This document shows, in pieces, positions 9,702-19,000 of a stretch of DNA of 64,000 bases (position 1 is the stretch's first letter; every line of letters begins with the position of its first letter). The notes under the pieces are model-generated. The model was not told the DNA's origin. It was given only the letters and a program-made list of their open reading frames with translations, and did no database searches. The position numbers and the translations under genes were made by a program. The stretch spans positions 1-64,000 of the forward strand of contig CAMZIK010000002.1 in the NCBI GenBank assembly GCA_947307175.1. The letters are read 5' to 3'. This DNA is from an uncultured Clostridia bacterium (GTDB lineage: Bacteria > Bacillota > Clostridia > Oscillospirales > Ruminococcaceae).

Positions 9702-12044
9702 TTACTGCGAATGGACTGTAGTACTTGTGAACGTAACGGTTATCGACGTTCCCACAGGCACTTTTCGTCCCGCAATAGCTTGCTGGTCAGCTTGAGCGAC
9801 CGTACCTTCCTCACTTGCGCCCGAACCCTGAGCTGTAAGGTTCAGTCCGTAGCTTGCAAGCAGATCCTTAGCCTGCTGTCTTGTAAGACCGAACAGGTTC
9901 GGTACTGTTACTGTCTCAGGCTTTGTATCATCGGTACAAAGCACGACTGTTCCTCCGTTTTCTATCGAAACGCCTGTCGGATACTGTCTTACGACATTCT
10001 TTCCGTTTCCTATTATCTTGACATTGAGCGAAAGATTTTCAAGTGTCTGCTTTGCACTTTCGATCTTATATGTCTGAACATTCGGAACAGAGACCTGAAG
10101 AGTCTTTCTTTCCTCCTCGGTATACTGCGGGAATATCTCCAGATACGGCAGCATCTCGTTCATTACATTAACGCATATCGGCGCAGCTACCTGGCTTCCG
10201 TAATACTGATCTCCCGTAGGCTCATCCACCATTACCAGCATTATCACCTGCGGATCGTCCGCAGGGGCAAATGCGCAGTATGATGAAACGTAGGTGTTGC
10301 CCTTGGGGTTTTCATCTATCTTCTGCGAAGTACCTGATTTTCCGCCTATGCGATATCCCTGAATGTAGCAGTTTCCGCTCTTTTCCGTCTGCACGACATT
10401 TTCGAGTATCTTTCTCATCTCGTCAGATGTACGCTTTGAGATGACCTGGCGCTTTTTGATGACCTCATTTTTCTTGACGATATTGCCGTTTTCATCGGTA
10501 ATTGTGTTGACTACCTGCGGAGTAAGCAGGTTGCCGCCGTTTACGATAGCCGACGCCGCGGTTATCATCTGTATCGGCGTGAGCTTGTTGGTCTGTCCGA
10601 AGGACGATGACGCAAGTTCGACAGGTCCGATATTATCTCTTCCTATCGTGTTGTTCACCGTGATGGACATAGACTCGCCGGGCAGGTCAATGCCCGTAAG
10701 ATCGGTAAATCCGAACGCATCCAGGTAATCGCAGAACTTCTCACCGCCCAGCGTCAGACCTATCTGCACGAATGCAGGGTTGCACGAATGTGTCATCGCA
10801 AGCTGAAAGTCCTGCATACCGTGATCGACGAATGACCAGCAGTTGAACTCTCTGTCTGCGACCTTTATCTTTGTATTACAGCTGAAAGTATCCTTCAGCG
10901 TTATCGCATTTTCCTCAAGTGCCGATGCACCTGTAAATATCTTGAATACAGAACCCGGGAAGTAAAGCTCGGATACCGCCTTGTTCTTCCACTGCGTAGA
11001 CCACGCATCGAGTCTTTTCTTTGTAAACTCCTCCGACTTTTCGTCCATACCCGCGAGCATCTGTGCCGTTGCCTTGTCGGTTATCTTGCCCGGCTCGTTG
11101 GGGTCGTAGCTGTAATCTGTCGCCATAGCCAGCACCTGAGCAGTCTTAGGATTCATAACTATTCCTGCTGCCCTGTATTTCGGCTTATGCTCTGCAACAG
11201 CGTTCTTGAGCGCCTTTTCAAGCATATACTGGATATTGGAATCTATGTTCAGATTGACATTATAGCCGTTCTGAGCGTTGTATTCCTGCTTGTAGCGGTA
11301 AGGTATCTCGTTTCCGTCGCCGTCCTTGGCAGTGATTATCCTGCCGTCAACGCCTGAAAGCTGATCGTTGTAATACGACTCAACTCCATAGATTCCCTTG
11401 CCGTCAAAGTCCGTATGTCCGATGACATTTGAAGCCAGCGAGCTTTGCGGATAGACACGGTTTGTTGTCGGCTCACATCTTACGCCGTCAACATCAAGCT
11501 CTGTAAGCTTGTTTTCTATCTCCGTAGAAAGTGATCTTTCAACGTCACGCTTGATTATCTTATATCTTGAAGACTCATCTGTCAGCGATTTTCTCACCGT
11601 AGCTGTGTCCGTTGTAAGCTTCTGCGAAAGGAAATGCACCAGATCATCAAGCACCTGAGTGCCTGTTTTTGCGTTGCTCAGTCTTTCCTGATAGTTTTTC
11701 AGTTTTTCGTCGTTTTTTTCGCTCTTTACAAGAGCCTCAAGATCCTCTCTGAGCTGATCTTTCTTATCAAGGAATCCCTTGAGCATCACAGGGTCGCAGT
11801 ACACCGTGTAAACGGTAGCGCTCTGCGCAAGCACCGAGCCTTTGGCATCATATATCGTTCCTCTTGATGCAGAAACGACCGTGCTTTGCAGCTGCTGCCC
11901 GTTGGCAAGCGTTTTCCAGTAGTTGCTTTCAAGCACCGACACCTTGAATATCGAATAGACGATATACCCTGCCAGTATTGCTATGGGAAGCGCAAAGATC
12001 CAGTTGAGTCTTTTCCTCATTCTTGCGCTTGGTCTGTCAGTCAT
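9702..12044 (-). CDS. Class B penicillin-binding protein (FtsI/SpoVD type) with two C-terminal PASTA-like segments
   Basis: 780 aa; SVFKIFTGASALE (SxxK), SHSCNPAF (SxN), GKSGTSQ (KTG-type), PASTA-like VPNVQTYKIESAKQTLENLSL and VPNLFGLTRQQAKDLLASYGL. Confidence 0.92.
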   Translation of the reverse strand: MTDRPSARMRKRLNWIFALPIAILAGYIVYSIFKVSVLESNYWKTLANGQQLQSTVVSASRGTIYDAKGSVLAQSATVYTVYCDPVMLKGFLDKKDQLREDLEALVKSEKNDEKLKNYQERLSNAKTGTQVLDDLVHFLSQKLTTDTATVRKSLTDESSRYKIIKRDVERSLSTEIENKLTELDVDGVRCEPTTNRVYPQSSLASNVIGHTDFDGKGIYGVESYYNDQLSGVDGRIITAKDGDGNEIPYRYKQEYNAQNGYNVNLNIDSNIQYMLEKALKNAVAEHKPKYRAAGIVMNPKTAQVLAMATDYSYDPNEPGKITDKATAQMLAGMDEKSEEFTKKRLDAWSTQWKNKAVSELYFPGSVFKIFTGASALEENAITLKDTFSCNTKIKVADREFNCWSFVDHGMQDFQLAMTHSCNPAFVQIGLTLGGEKFCDYLDAFGFTDLTGIDLPGESMSITVNNTIGRDNIGPVELASSSFGQTNKLTPIQMITAASAIVNGGNLLTPQVVNTITDENGNIVKKNEVIKKRQVISKRTSDEMRKILENVVQTEKSGNCYIQGYRIGGKSGTSQKIDENPKGNTYVSSYCAFAPADDPQVIMLVMVDEPTGDQYYGSQVAAPICVNVMNEMLPYLEIFPQYTEEERKTLQVSVPNVQTYKIESAKQTLENLSLNVKIIGNGKNVVRQYPTGVSIENGGTVVLCTDDTKPETVTVPNLFGLTRQQAKDLLASYGLNLTAQGSGASEEGTVAQADQQAIAGRKVPVGTSITVTFTSTTVHSQ

Positions 12045-12181
12045 AAATTACTCCCTCTTGAACAGCCGAAGTTCTCCGATAACGTTTTCGTTAGCTGCGA
12101 AAATTTCGGCAACAGTATAGAACAAGAAAGTCAGACACAAAATATATTTGTCTCCAACTTTCCTCATAGCTATTTTATTCA

Positions 12182-12706
12182 TTACAGCCCGATATATTCC
12201 AGCACCGAAACGAACCAGTTTTTGATCCTTACAAATACGCTCTGGTCTTTCTGTTCTATGACGTTAGCCACAGCCTCGTTGTCGACCTCAACATACTCTA
12301 TCTGAGACTTTTCGAGCTTGATAAGTCCCAGCTCGTTACGGGCATATTCTTCCACCTTGGTCATACTTGTTTTCTGAGCAAGCTCTGATTCAAGGCTGGT
12401 ATTGCCGTCCTGAAGCTCATTGAGCTGATTCTGGAGCTGAGTCTGCTCAGCACAAAGCCCTGATATCTGTACTTTCTCGTAGATCATAACGCAAAGCAGC
12501 GTGCATACGATAGTACAAAGTATCACGAATCTAATCGAAAAGAACTTCTTTTCGGCAGCTGTATTCTTTTTATGTTCGATCTCTCTGTCTACAACAGACA
12601 CCTCGTCCTCAAACGAGTTATAGTCGTAGGCAAGATTATGGATCTTAGCCATAGTCAAGCACCTCTGTTTTTTACACAAGCTCTTCTTTCTCTCTCTCCG
12701 AGCCAA
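12182..12706 (-). CDS. FtsL/DivIC-like septum formation protein
   Basis: 174 aa; single TM followed by a coiled coil (QTQLQNQLNELQDGNTSLESELAQ); between rsmH and the PBP. Confidence 0.75.
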   Translation of the reverse strand: MARRERKKSLCKKQRCLTMAKIHNLAYDYNSFEDEVSVVDREIEHKKNTAAEKKFFSIRFVILCTIVCTLLCVMIYEKVQISGLCAEQTQLQNQLNELQDGNTSLESELAQKTSMTKVEEYARNELGLIKLEKSQIEYVEVDNEAVANVIEQKDQSVFVRIKNWFVSVLEYIGL

Positions 12707-12769
12707 ATGGTTTTTCCTTAAAGTTTTCTCTCTTTTTGATTTTTCTCTTTTAAAAAAATAATATCTCTT

Positions 12770-13714
12770 TTATCTCTCTGTATTTTCTATCTTTTCAATT
12801 ATCCTCAGTTTTGCACTGTGGCTTCTGTTATTTACCGCAAGCTCTTCAGCGCTCGCCTCTACCGGTTTGCGTGTTATCATCTTTCCTCTCGGCTTTTTCC
12901 CGCACACGCAAACGGGAAAATCCGGCGGACAGGTACAGCCCGTACAGAAGCTTTTGAATCTTTGCTTCACGAGCCTGTCCTCAAGCGAATGGAACGAGAT
13001 CACGCAAAGTCTTCCGCCTGTATTCAAGCAGTCGAAAGCCTTGTCCAGCGCCAGGCTCAGATGTTCAAGTTCGCTGTTTACCTCTATCCTTATCGCCTGA
13101 AATGTTTTTTTGCAGGGATTCTTGTCCCTTCTTACCTTTTGGGGAACGCAGTTCTTGATGACCTCTGCAAGCTCCAATGTTGTTTCGATCGGTTTTTGCT
13201 CTCTCGCCTTAACGATACCCGAAGCGATGCTCCTTGCGAATTTTTCCTCGCCGTACTCAAAAATGATCTTTGAAAGCTGTTCATAGCTGTAACTGTTCAC
13301 AACGTCTCTTGCGCTCATTCCCTCACGGCTCATTCTCATATCCAGTGCCGCATCAGTATGGTAGGAAAAGCCTCTTTCCGCATTGTCGAGCTGGAACGAG
13401 GAAACGCCCAGGTCGAGAAGTATCCCGTCAACTCCGTCTATACCGAGATCGCCGAGTATCTCATCTATCTGTGAATAATTTCCTTTCACGACTGTTGCAG
13501 GATAGCCCTTCAGTCTTTCGGAAGCGACCTTCACAGCATCGGGGTCTCTGTCTATCGCAATGAGTCTTCCGCCTTTTTCGGCATCAAGTCTCTTTGCTAT
13601 CTCGCAGGAATGACCCGCACCACCTGCTGTACCGTCGCAGTATATACCGTCGGGTTTTATCGCAAGTCCCTCGATACACTCACCGAGCATAACGGAAACA
13701 TGGTTGAATTCCAT
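12770..13714 (-). CDS. rsmH: 16S rRNA (cytosine1402-N4)-methyltransferase
   Basis: 314 aa; HVSVMLGECIEGL, DGTAGGAGHS, LDLGVSSFQLD, SFHSLEDRLVKQ. Confidence 0.96.
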   Translation of the reverse strand: MEFNHVSVMLGECIEGLAIKPDGIYCDGTAGGAGHSCEIAKRLDAEKGGRLIAIDRDPDAVKVASERLKGYPATVVKGNYSQIDEILGDLGIDGVDGILLDLGVSSFQLDNAERGFSYHTDAALDMRMSREGMSARDVVNSYSYEQLSKIIFEYGEEKFARSIASGIVKAREQKPIETTLELAEVIKNCVPQKVRRDKNPCKKTFQAIRIEVNSELEHLSLALDKAFDCLNTGGRLCVISFHSLEDRLVKQRFKSFCTGCTCPPDFPVCVCGKKPRGKMITRKPVEASAEELAVNNRSHSAKLRIIEKIENTER

Positions 13715-14130
13715 TAAAAGTCCAGTCCTTCCAGATCGCTTGCGATCTCGCTCTCACTGTGCTCATTTATTTCGTTCCACCGCTGCTTGTCCCAGATCTC
13801 GCATCTGTCGCATACGCCTGCGACCACGATCTCCTTATCAAGTCCTGCGGCTTCACGCAGTGACTGAGCCACAAGTATCCTTCCCTGCTTATCGGGTTCT
13901 ACCTCGCAGGCCCAAGCCATAAAGCTTCTCTGCAGCGCTCTTGCCTTAGCCATCGGCAGAGCCTGTATCTTCTCGGCTTTCTTTTCAAAATTCTCCACCG
14001 AGTAGACGAACAAACAGCCGTCTATCCCTTTTGTAACGATGAACCGCTCGCCCAAAGCTTCTCTGAGCTTAGCAGGAAAGCTGAGTCTTCCCTTTGCATC
14101 CATCGACTGATTGAACGTACCGATAAGCAT
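13714..14130 (-). CDS. mraZ: Transcriptional regulator MraZ (likely start MLIGTFNQ at 14130; the ORF extends to 14178)
   Basis: MLIGTFNQSMDAKGRLSFPAKLREALG... AbrB-like MraZ; stop/start overlap with rsmH. Confidence 0.93.
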   Translation of the reverse strand: MLIGTFNQSMDAKGRLSFPAKLREALGERFIVTKGIDGCLFVYSVENFEKKAEKIQALPMAKARALQRSFMAWACEVEPDKQGRILVAQSLREAAGLDKEIVVAGVCDRCEIWDKQRWNEINEHSESEIASDLEGLDF

Positions 14131-14234
14131 ACCATCAAGCACGCTTTTGCGCTCATTCTCCTGCGGCAAGCCGTCCACCTCCTCTGCAAAATTTCATCTC
14201 GGGAACTGTTTTGGGCGAATTTTGCAAAATTTTT

Positions 14235-14270
14235 GGCACTGTGTACCACTTTTTCGCACTTTTCACCACT
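14235..14270 (-). promoter_or_regulatory. MraZ-box-type operator: four direct repeats on a 10-bp register
   Basis: Minus strand: AGTGGTGAAA|AGTGCGAAAA|AGTGGTACAC|AGTGCC directly downstream of the -10 of the mraZ promoter. Confidence 0.8.
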
Positions 14271-14278
14271 GTAAGCTC

Positions 14279-14307
14279 ATTATACACCATTCCCGATGAA
14301 ATTGCAA
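14279..14307 (-). promoter_or_regulatory. Sigma-A type promoter for the dcw cluster
   Basis: Minus strand TTGCAA (14302-14307), 17-bp spacer, TATAAT (14279-14284). Confidence 0.75.
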
Positions 14308-14766
14308 TCGTAAAAATCCCCAAATCTTTTTCAGCGTGGGATTTTAATTGGACAGCTGTAAACAAATATATTCTTTTTCCGCTTGATTTGTAACTAAAAG
14401 TCCAAGCAGTGTAACAGTTTTGTAATCTGTGAACATTCAGGACGATTTTTCACACACCATATGCGGTGTTATCGCCGCTGTTTTTTTCAAAGATATTGCA
14501 CCTGCCGCAAGGCTGACTGCTATGCGGCAGATTCTCCTTTTATACCTTTTGATTAATTATACCACCATATATAGTATACGTCAATAGGCTTTCTCAAAAA
14601 AATTGTAGTCACGGACAGATTTTAGGCTGTAAACTTTTGTAGTATCTTTTGGGTATTTGTTGCGTGAGAGAAAAAATTAAAATTTGGTAACAAATTTTTA
14701 GATATATCTTTTAATTATTACAAACGCTCTGCGGCATATTTTTTCAAAGTTTTTCGCAAAAAAACA

Positions 14767-14804
14767 AAAATGCAGTTGTTTTTATTCAAAAACGACTGCA
14801 TTTT
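14767..14804 (-). terminator. Stem-loop terminator after ppa
   Basis: AAAATGCAGTtGTTTTT-attc-AAAAACgACTGCATTTT with T-rich flank. Confidence 0.65.
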
Positions 14805-14849
14805 GTCTTAAAATATGATTTTTTTCGTCAAATTGCACAAAAGACTGCT

Positions 14850-15380
14850 TTATTTGCAATAACACTCGATATACAGATCAATACAGTTCTGAACGATGTC
14901 AACAGCGACTGCTTTGTTCTGCACATCATCAATTACCGTATCCTTATGCTCAAGAGCTTTGTAAACGGTAAAGAAATGCTTCATCTCATCGAAGATATGC
15001 TTTGGCAGTTCGGAGATGTCATCAATGTTATTATATGTAGGGTCCTGAACAGGCACACAGATTATTTTCTCATCATTTGCGCCATTGTCAAGCATTTTTA
15101 TCACGCCGATAGGATAGCACTCAACGAGCGACATCGGGATAAGCTGTTCCGAGCAGATAACGAGAACATCGAGAGGGTCGCCGTCATCGGCAACAGTTCT
15201 TGGGATAAATCCATAGTTAGCGGGATAGTGAGTCGAAGTATACAGTATCCTGTCCATTCTCAGAAGTCCCGTAGCCTTATCAAGTTCATATTTGACCTTT
15301 GAACCTTTGGATATTTCAATTACTGCGGTAAACTTGTTTTTGGTTATTGCCTTGGGTGAAATATCATGCCAGATATTCAT
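14850..15380 (-). CDS. ppa: Inorganic pyrophosphatase (likely start MNIWHDI at 15380)
   Basis: EISKGSKVKYELDKATGLLRMDR, YPANYGFIPRT, DGDPLDVLVI; AAGGAGG ribosome-binding site before the ATG at 15380. Confidence 0.93.
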   Translation of the reverse strand: MNIWHDISPKAITKNKFTAVIEISKGSKVKYELDKATGLLRMDRILYTSTHYPANYGFIPRTVADDGDPLDVLVICSEQLIPMSLVECYPIGVIKMLDNGANDEKIICVPVQDPTYNNIDDISELPKHIFDEMKHFFTVYKALEHKDTVIDDVQNKAVAVDIVQNCIDLYIECYCK

Positions 15381-15384
15381 ATTT

Positions 15385-15951
15385 TCAATCCTCCTTGACC
15401 TTGTACATTCCTGCTCCTGCAAGTGCATCGGGAATATCAAAGACCGTTTCTCCGTCAAGCTCTACGGGTGAAAGGCAGCCCATATTATCATCACTGAGCA
15501 GATCCCAGAGAGTTGTGAACTCGTTTTTCTTTTTTACTCCGAGTTCCTCAAGGCTTTTTGCAAGCCCTTTCGTGTCTCTGACATATGCGGAAAACTCCTG
15601 ATAATCCTCAAAATAGATCTCCTCGTCCGTATCATTCGAGCCGAATCCGAAACGTGATACGCCGTCATTTGCAAGCAGCTCACCGAATCTTTCGATAACT
15701 GCGTAAGCAACTTTCTTTGTGCAGTTATCAAGATAGTATGTTTCATATTCTTCTCCTGATTCTTTTGGCAGCTCCAGAAAAAAGAACACAGGCTCGTTGA
15801 CAGTCTTTATGAAAGCTCTTGCCGCAGGCAGTAAAAGCTCTGCGCTCAGAACGCCTTTTATGCTTTCCTTTTCGCAGCAGAACGAAGACGATACATTTCC
15901 CGTATCTCTCAGGCTCACGCCCTGACATAATTTAAATACCGTATTATCCAT
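15385..15951 (-). CDS. Hypothetical protein
   Basis: 188-aa ORF immediately upstream of ppa on the same strand; no recognised motif. Confidence 0.6.
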   Translation of the reverse strand: MDNTVFKLCQGVSLRDTGNVSSSFCCEKESIKGVLSAELLLPAARAFIKTVNEPVFFFLELPKESGEEYETYYLDNCTKKVAYAVIERFGELLANDGVSRFGFGSNDTDEEIYFEDYQEFSAYVRDTKGLAKSLEELGVKKKNEFTTLWDLLSDDNMGCLSPVELDGETVFDIPDALAGAGMYKVKED

Positions 15952-15971
15952 AAGTTTCCCCTGATTTAAGT

Positions 15972-16004
15972 AATTAAGGCACCTCGTACTGAAGTGCCTT
16001 AATT
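15972..16004 (-). terminator. Stem-loop terminator after the giant surface protein
   Basis: AATTAAGGCAC...GTGCCTTAATT, 11-bp perfect stem. Confidence 0.7.
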
Positions 16005-16040
16005 TTAGTTTACTTTGCTGCGGTCTTTACCGCTACGACC

Positions 16041-19000
16041 TTACTTTTCGTCCTTCTTCCTGAAGATAGCAAGTGCTGCTACTGCTGCGAGCAGAGCTGC
16101 GACCGTAACTGTTGAACCGGTATGTCCGGTCGTCGGATTATTTCCGCCGTTGCTGTTTGTGGTCGTTGTTACGTCAGGCTCAGATCCCGATGTTGAAGAT
16201 GACTCTGTGGTCGTCTTCTTGGTAGTTGTGCCCTTAGTACCGCTTGTATCCTTAGTAGAAGATGTCTCCTCTGTGGAGGAAGTCTTCTTTGTGGATGAGG
16301 TCTTCTTTGTAGCAGAAGTCTTCTTTGTTCCTGATGTATCCTCTGTCGAAGCAGATGACTGCTTGGTCGATACAGGTTTTACCTCAGATGAAGCCGGAGT
16401 TGAAACGCTTCCTGAAGGCTGTGTTTCGCTCTGCTTCGGAGTAGAAACGCTCTGTGAAGGCTCCGTATTGCTCTGCGGAGTTGAAACGCTTCCTGAAGGC
16501 TCAGTCTTGCTCTGTGGAGTTGAAGCACTCTGAGAAGGCTGAGTCTCCTTTGACTTCTCGGCATCGCAAACAACGATCTTATCAGAACCGTCTATAACAA
16601 CGCCGCCATCTGTCTCGCTGATATCTGATATGTCATCGACTGACTTGTTATCAGCTGCTATTACCTTACCGTTCTTTACGGTGAACTTAACAGCACTTGT
16701 TATTACCTTATAGGTCTTCTCGGTATTCTCGTCAGTGAATTCCGTACCGGTCTCTCTGAGAGTGTAAGTACCGTCTTCAAGCTCGATCTCCCAGATATCC
16801 TCGCCGTTAGATGTCCAGCTCTCTCTTACGCCGTTGCCGGTGATAGTAAGAGTTGCACCTGAAAGCTCGGTCTCACCTGTAATATCGGTCTTGCTGATCT
16901 TCACCGTGGTCTTGTCACCGGATGTTGACTTCTCAGCGTCGCAGACAACGATATGGTTCTCGTCAAGATATACATATCCTTCTTCTGCGTCCTTATCGAA
17001 CTCGTCCTTAGCGCCTGTAACTGTTACCTTACCGTCCTTGACGCTGAACTTAACAGTTGAATCGATAACATCATACTCGTTGCCTTCGCTGTCAACGATC
17101 TTATCGCCTGTTTCTTCGAGTGTATAGTCACCGTCTTCAAGCTCAACTGTCTTAGTCTCGCCTATAACGGAATCCCATGAAACTACCTCTTCGCCTTCGT
17201 CGTCATAGATCGTAAGTCTTGCGCCTTCAAGTTCCTTTTCGCCTGTGATGTCGGTCTTGTTGAGAACTACCTCATACTTCTTGGAAGGTGTTGTCTTCTT
17301 AGCGTCGCAAACAACTATTTCAGTTCCGCTTACATATACATATCCTTCTTCAGCGTCCTTGTCATAAGTTGTCTTTGCGCTCTTTGATGTGATCTTTCCG
17401 TCCTTGACCGTGAATTTAACTTCGGACTTGATAACGTCATACCTGTTGCCTTCGCTGTCAGTAACCTTGCTTCCGGATTCTTCGATCGTATAATCACCGT
17501 CTGCAAGCTCAACTGTTCTGGTCTCGCCTATAACAGACTTCCAAGAAACAACTGTCTTGCCGTTAGAATCCTTGACTGTAAGAGTTGCGCCTGCAAGCTC
17601 TTCTTCGCCTGTAACGTCCTTCTTGTTAAGTGTTACCTTAGTTCTTGGACCATCAGGCTTCTTAGCATCGCAGATAACGATATGGTTCTTGTTGAGATAT
17701 ACATATCCTTCTTCTGCTGTCTTGTCATACGTTGTCTTTGCGCCCTTAACTGTTACCTTGCCGTCCTTAACGGTAAATGTAACTGTTGAACCGATAACGT
17801 CGTACTCGTTGCCTTCGCTGTCAACGATCTTATCACCTGATTCTTCAAGTGTATAGTTGCCGTCTTCAAGCTCAACTGTTCTGGTCTTGCCTATAACAGA
17901 CTTCCATGAAACAACAGTCTTGCCCTTGGAATCCTTGACAGTAAGAGTTGCACCTGCAAGCTCTTCTTCACCTGTAACATCGGTCTTATTGAGTGTTACC
18001 TTTGTCTTTACAGGAGCCGGCTTCTGAGCGTCGCAGATAACGATATGGTTCTTGTTGAGATATACATATCCTTCTTCTGCTGTCTTGTCAAATGTGGTCT
18101 TTGCGCCTGTAACTGTTACCTTGCCGTCCTTGACGGTAAACTTAACAGTTGAATCGATAACGTCATACTCGTTGCCTTCGCTGTCGGTGATCTTGTCGCC
18201 TGTTTCTTCAAGTGTGTAAGTGCCGTCTTCAAGCTCAAGCTCCCAAGTATCCTTGCCGTTTGAAGTCCAGGTCTTGGTTATGCCGTTGCCCTTGACTGTG
18301 AGTTTAGCACCGCTAAGCTCTTCCTCACCTGTAACGTCCTTCTTATTGAGTGTTACCTTGGTGGTCTTTGCAGGGATAAGTGCATCACAGATCGTGATTA
18401 CAGTTTCGCCGTCCTTATTTGTTGTAACGACTGCGTCGCCGTTCTCTGAAACCTTGGAGAAATCAGTTTTAGCTGCGTTGTTTCCTACCTTGCAGTTGAT
18501 GACCTTTCCGTCCTTGATCTCAAATGAAACTACGCTGTCAAGTACATTGTACTTTTTGCCGTTTGCGTCAGTTACAGCGATCTTATTTCCGTCCTTGTCC
18601 AGCTGAGCAGACTCTTCAAGAGTATACTTGCCGTCCTTGAGGGTGATATTGAGCTGTGCATTTTCAGAAGATGTCCATGGGTTGTATGCGTCCTTGACAA
18701 GAGTGCCCTTTTCATCCTTCAGAGTAAGAATTGCGCCTGTAAGCTCCTTCTCACCTGTGATGTCGGTCTTGTTGATATGAACGTATACTGTCTTTTCAGG
18801 AGCAACAGCATCACAGATAGTGAACTTGTTGCCGTCAACATGATAGTAGCCCTTTGTTGCATTCTCATCAAACTCAGACTTAGGAGCTGTCTGCTTGCCC
18901 TTGCTGTCGATGACCTTAGTTTCTGTTATCTTACCGTCCTTGATCGTAAACTGCATCTTGGTGTTTACAACGGTATATGTAACGTCCTTATAGGTAACCG

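Noticed and set aside
9447-10283. 278-aa plus-strand ORF antisense to murE/PBP
   Set aside because: Overlaps two confident essential genes on the other strand; Arg/Cys/His-rich translation typical of spurious antisense frames.
16015-16533. 172-aa plus-strand ORF with repeated VFFVDEVFFVAEVFFV and related ORFs within 16-22 kb
   Set aside because: Antisense of the Thr/Lys stalk and CnaB repeats of the giant surface protein; periodicity is inherited from the sense repeats.
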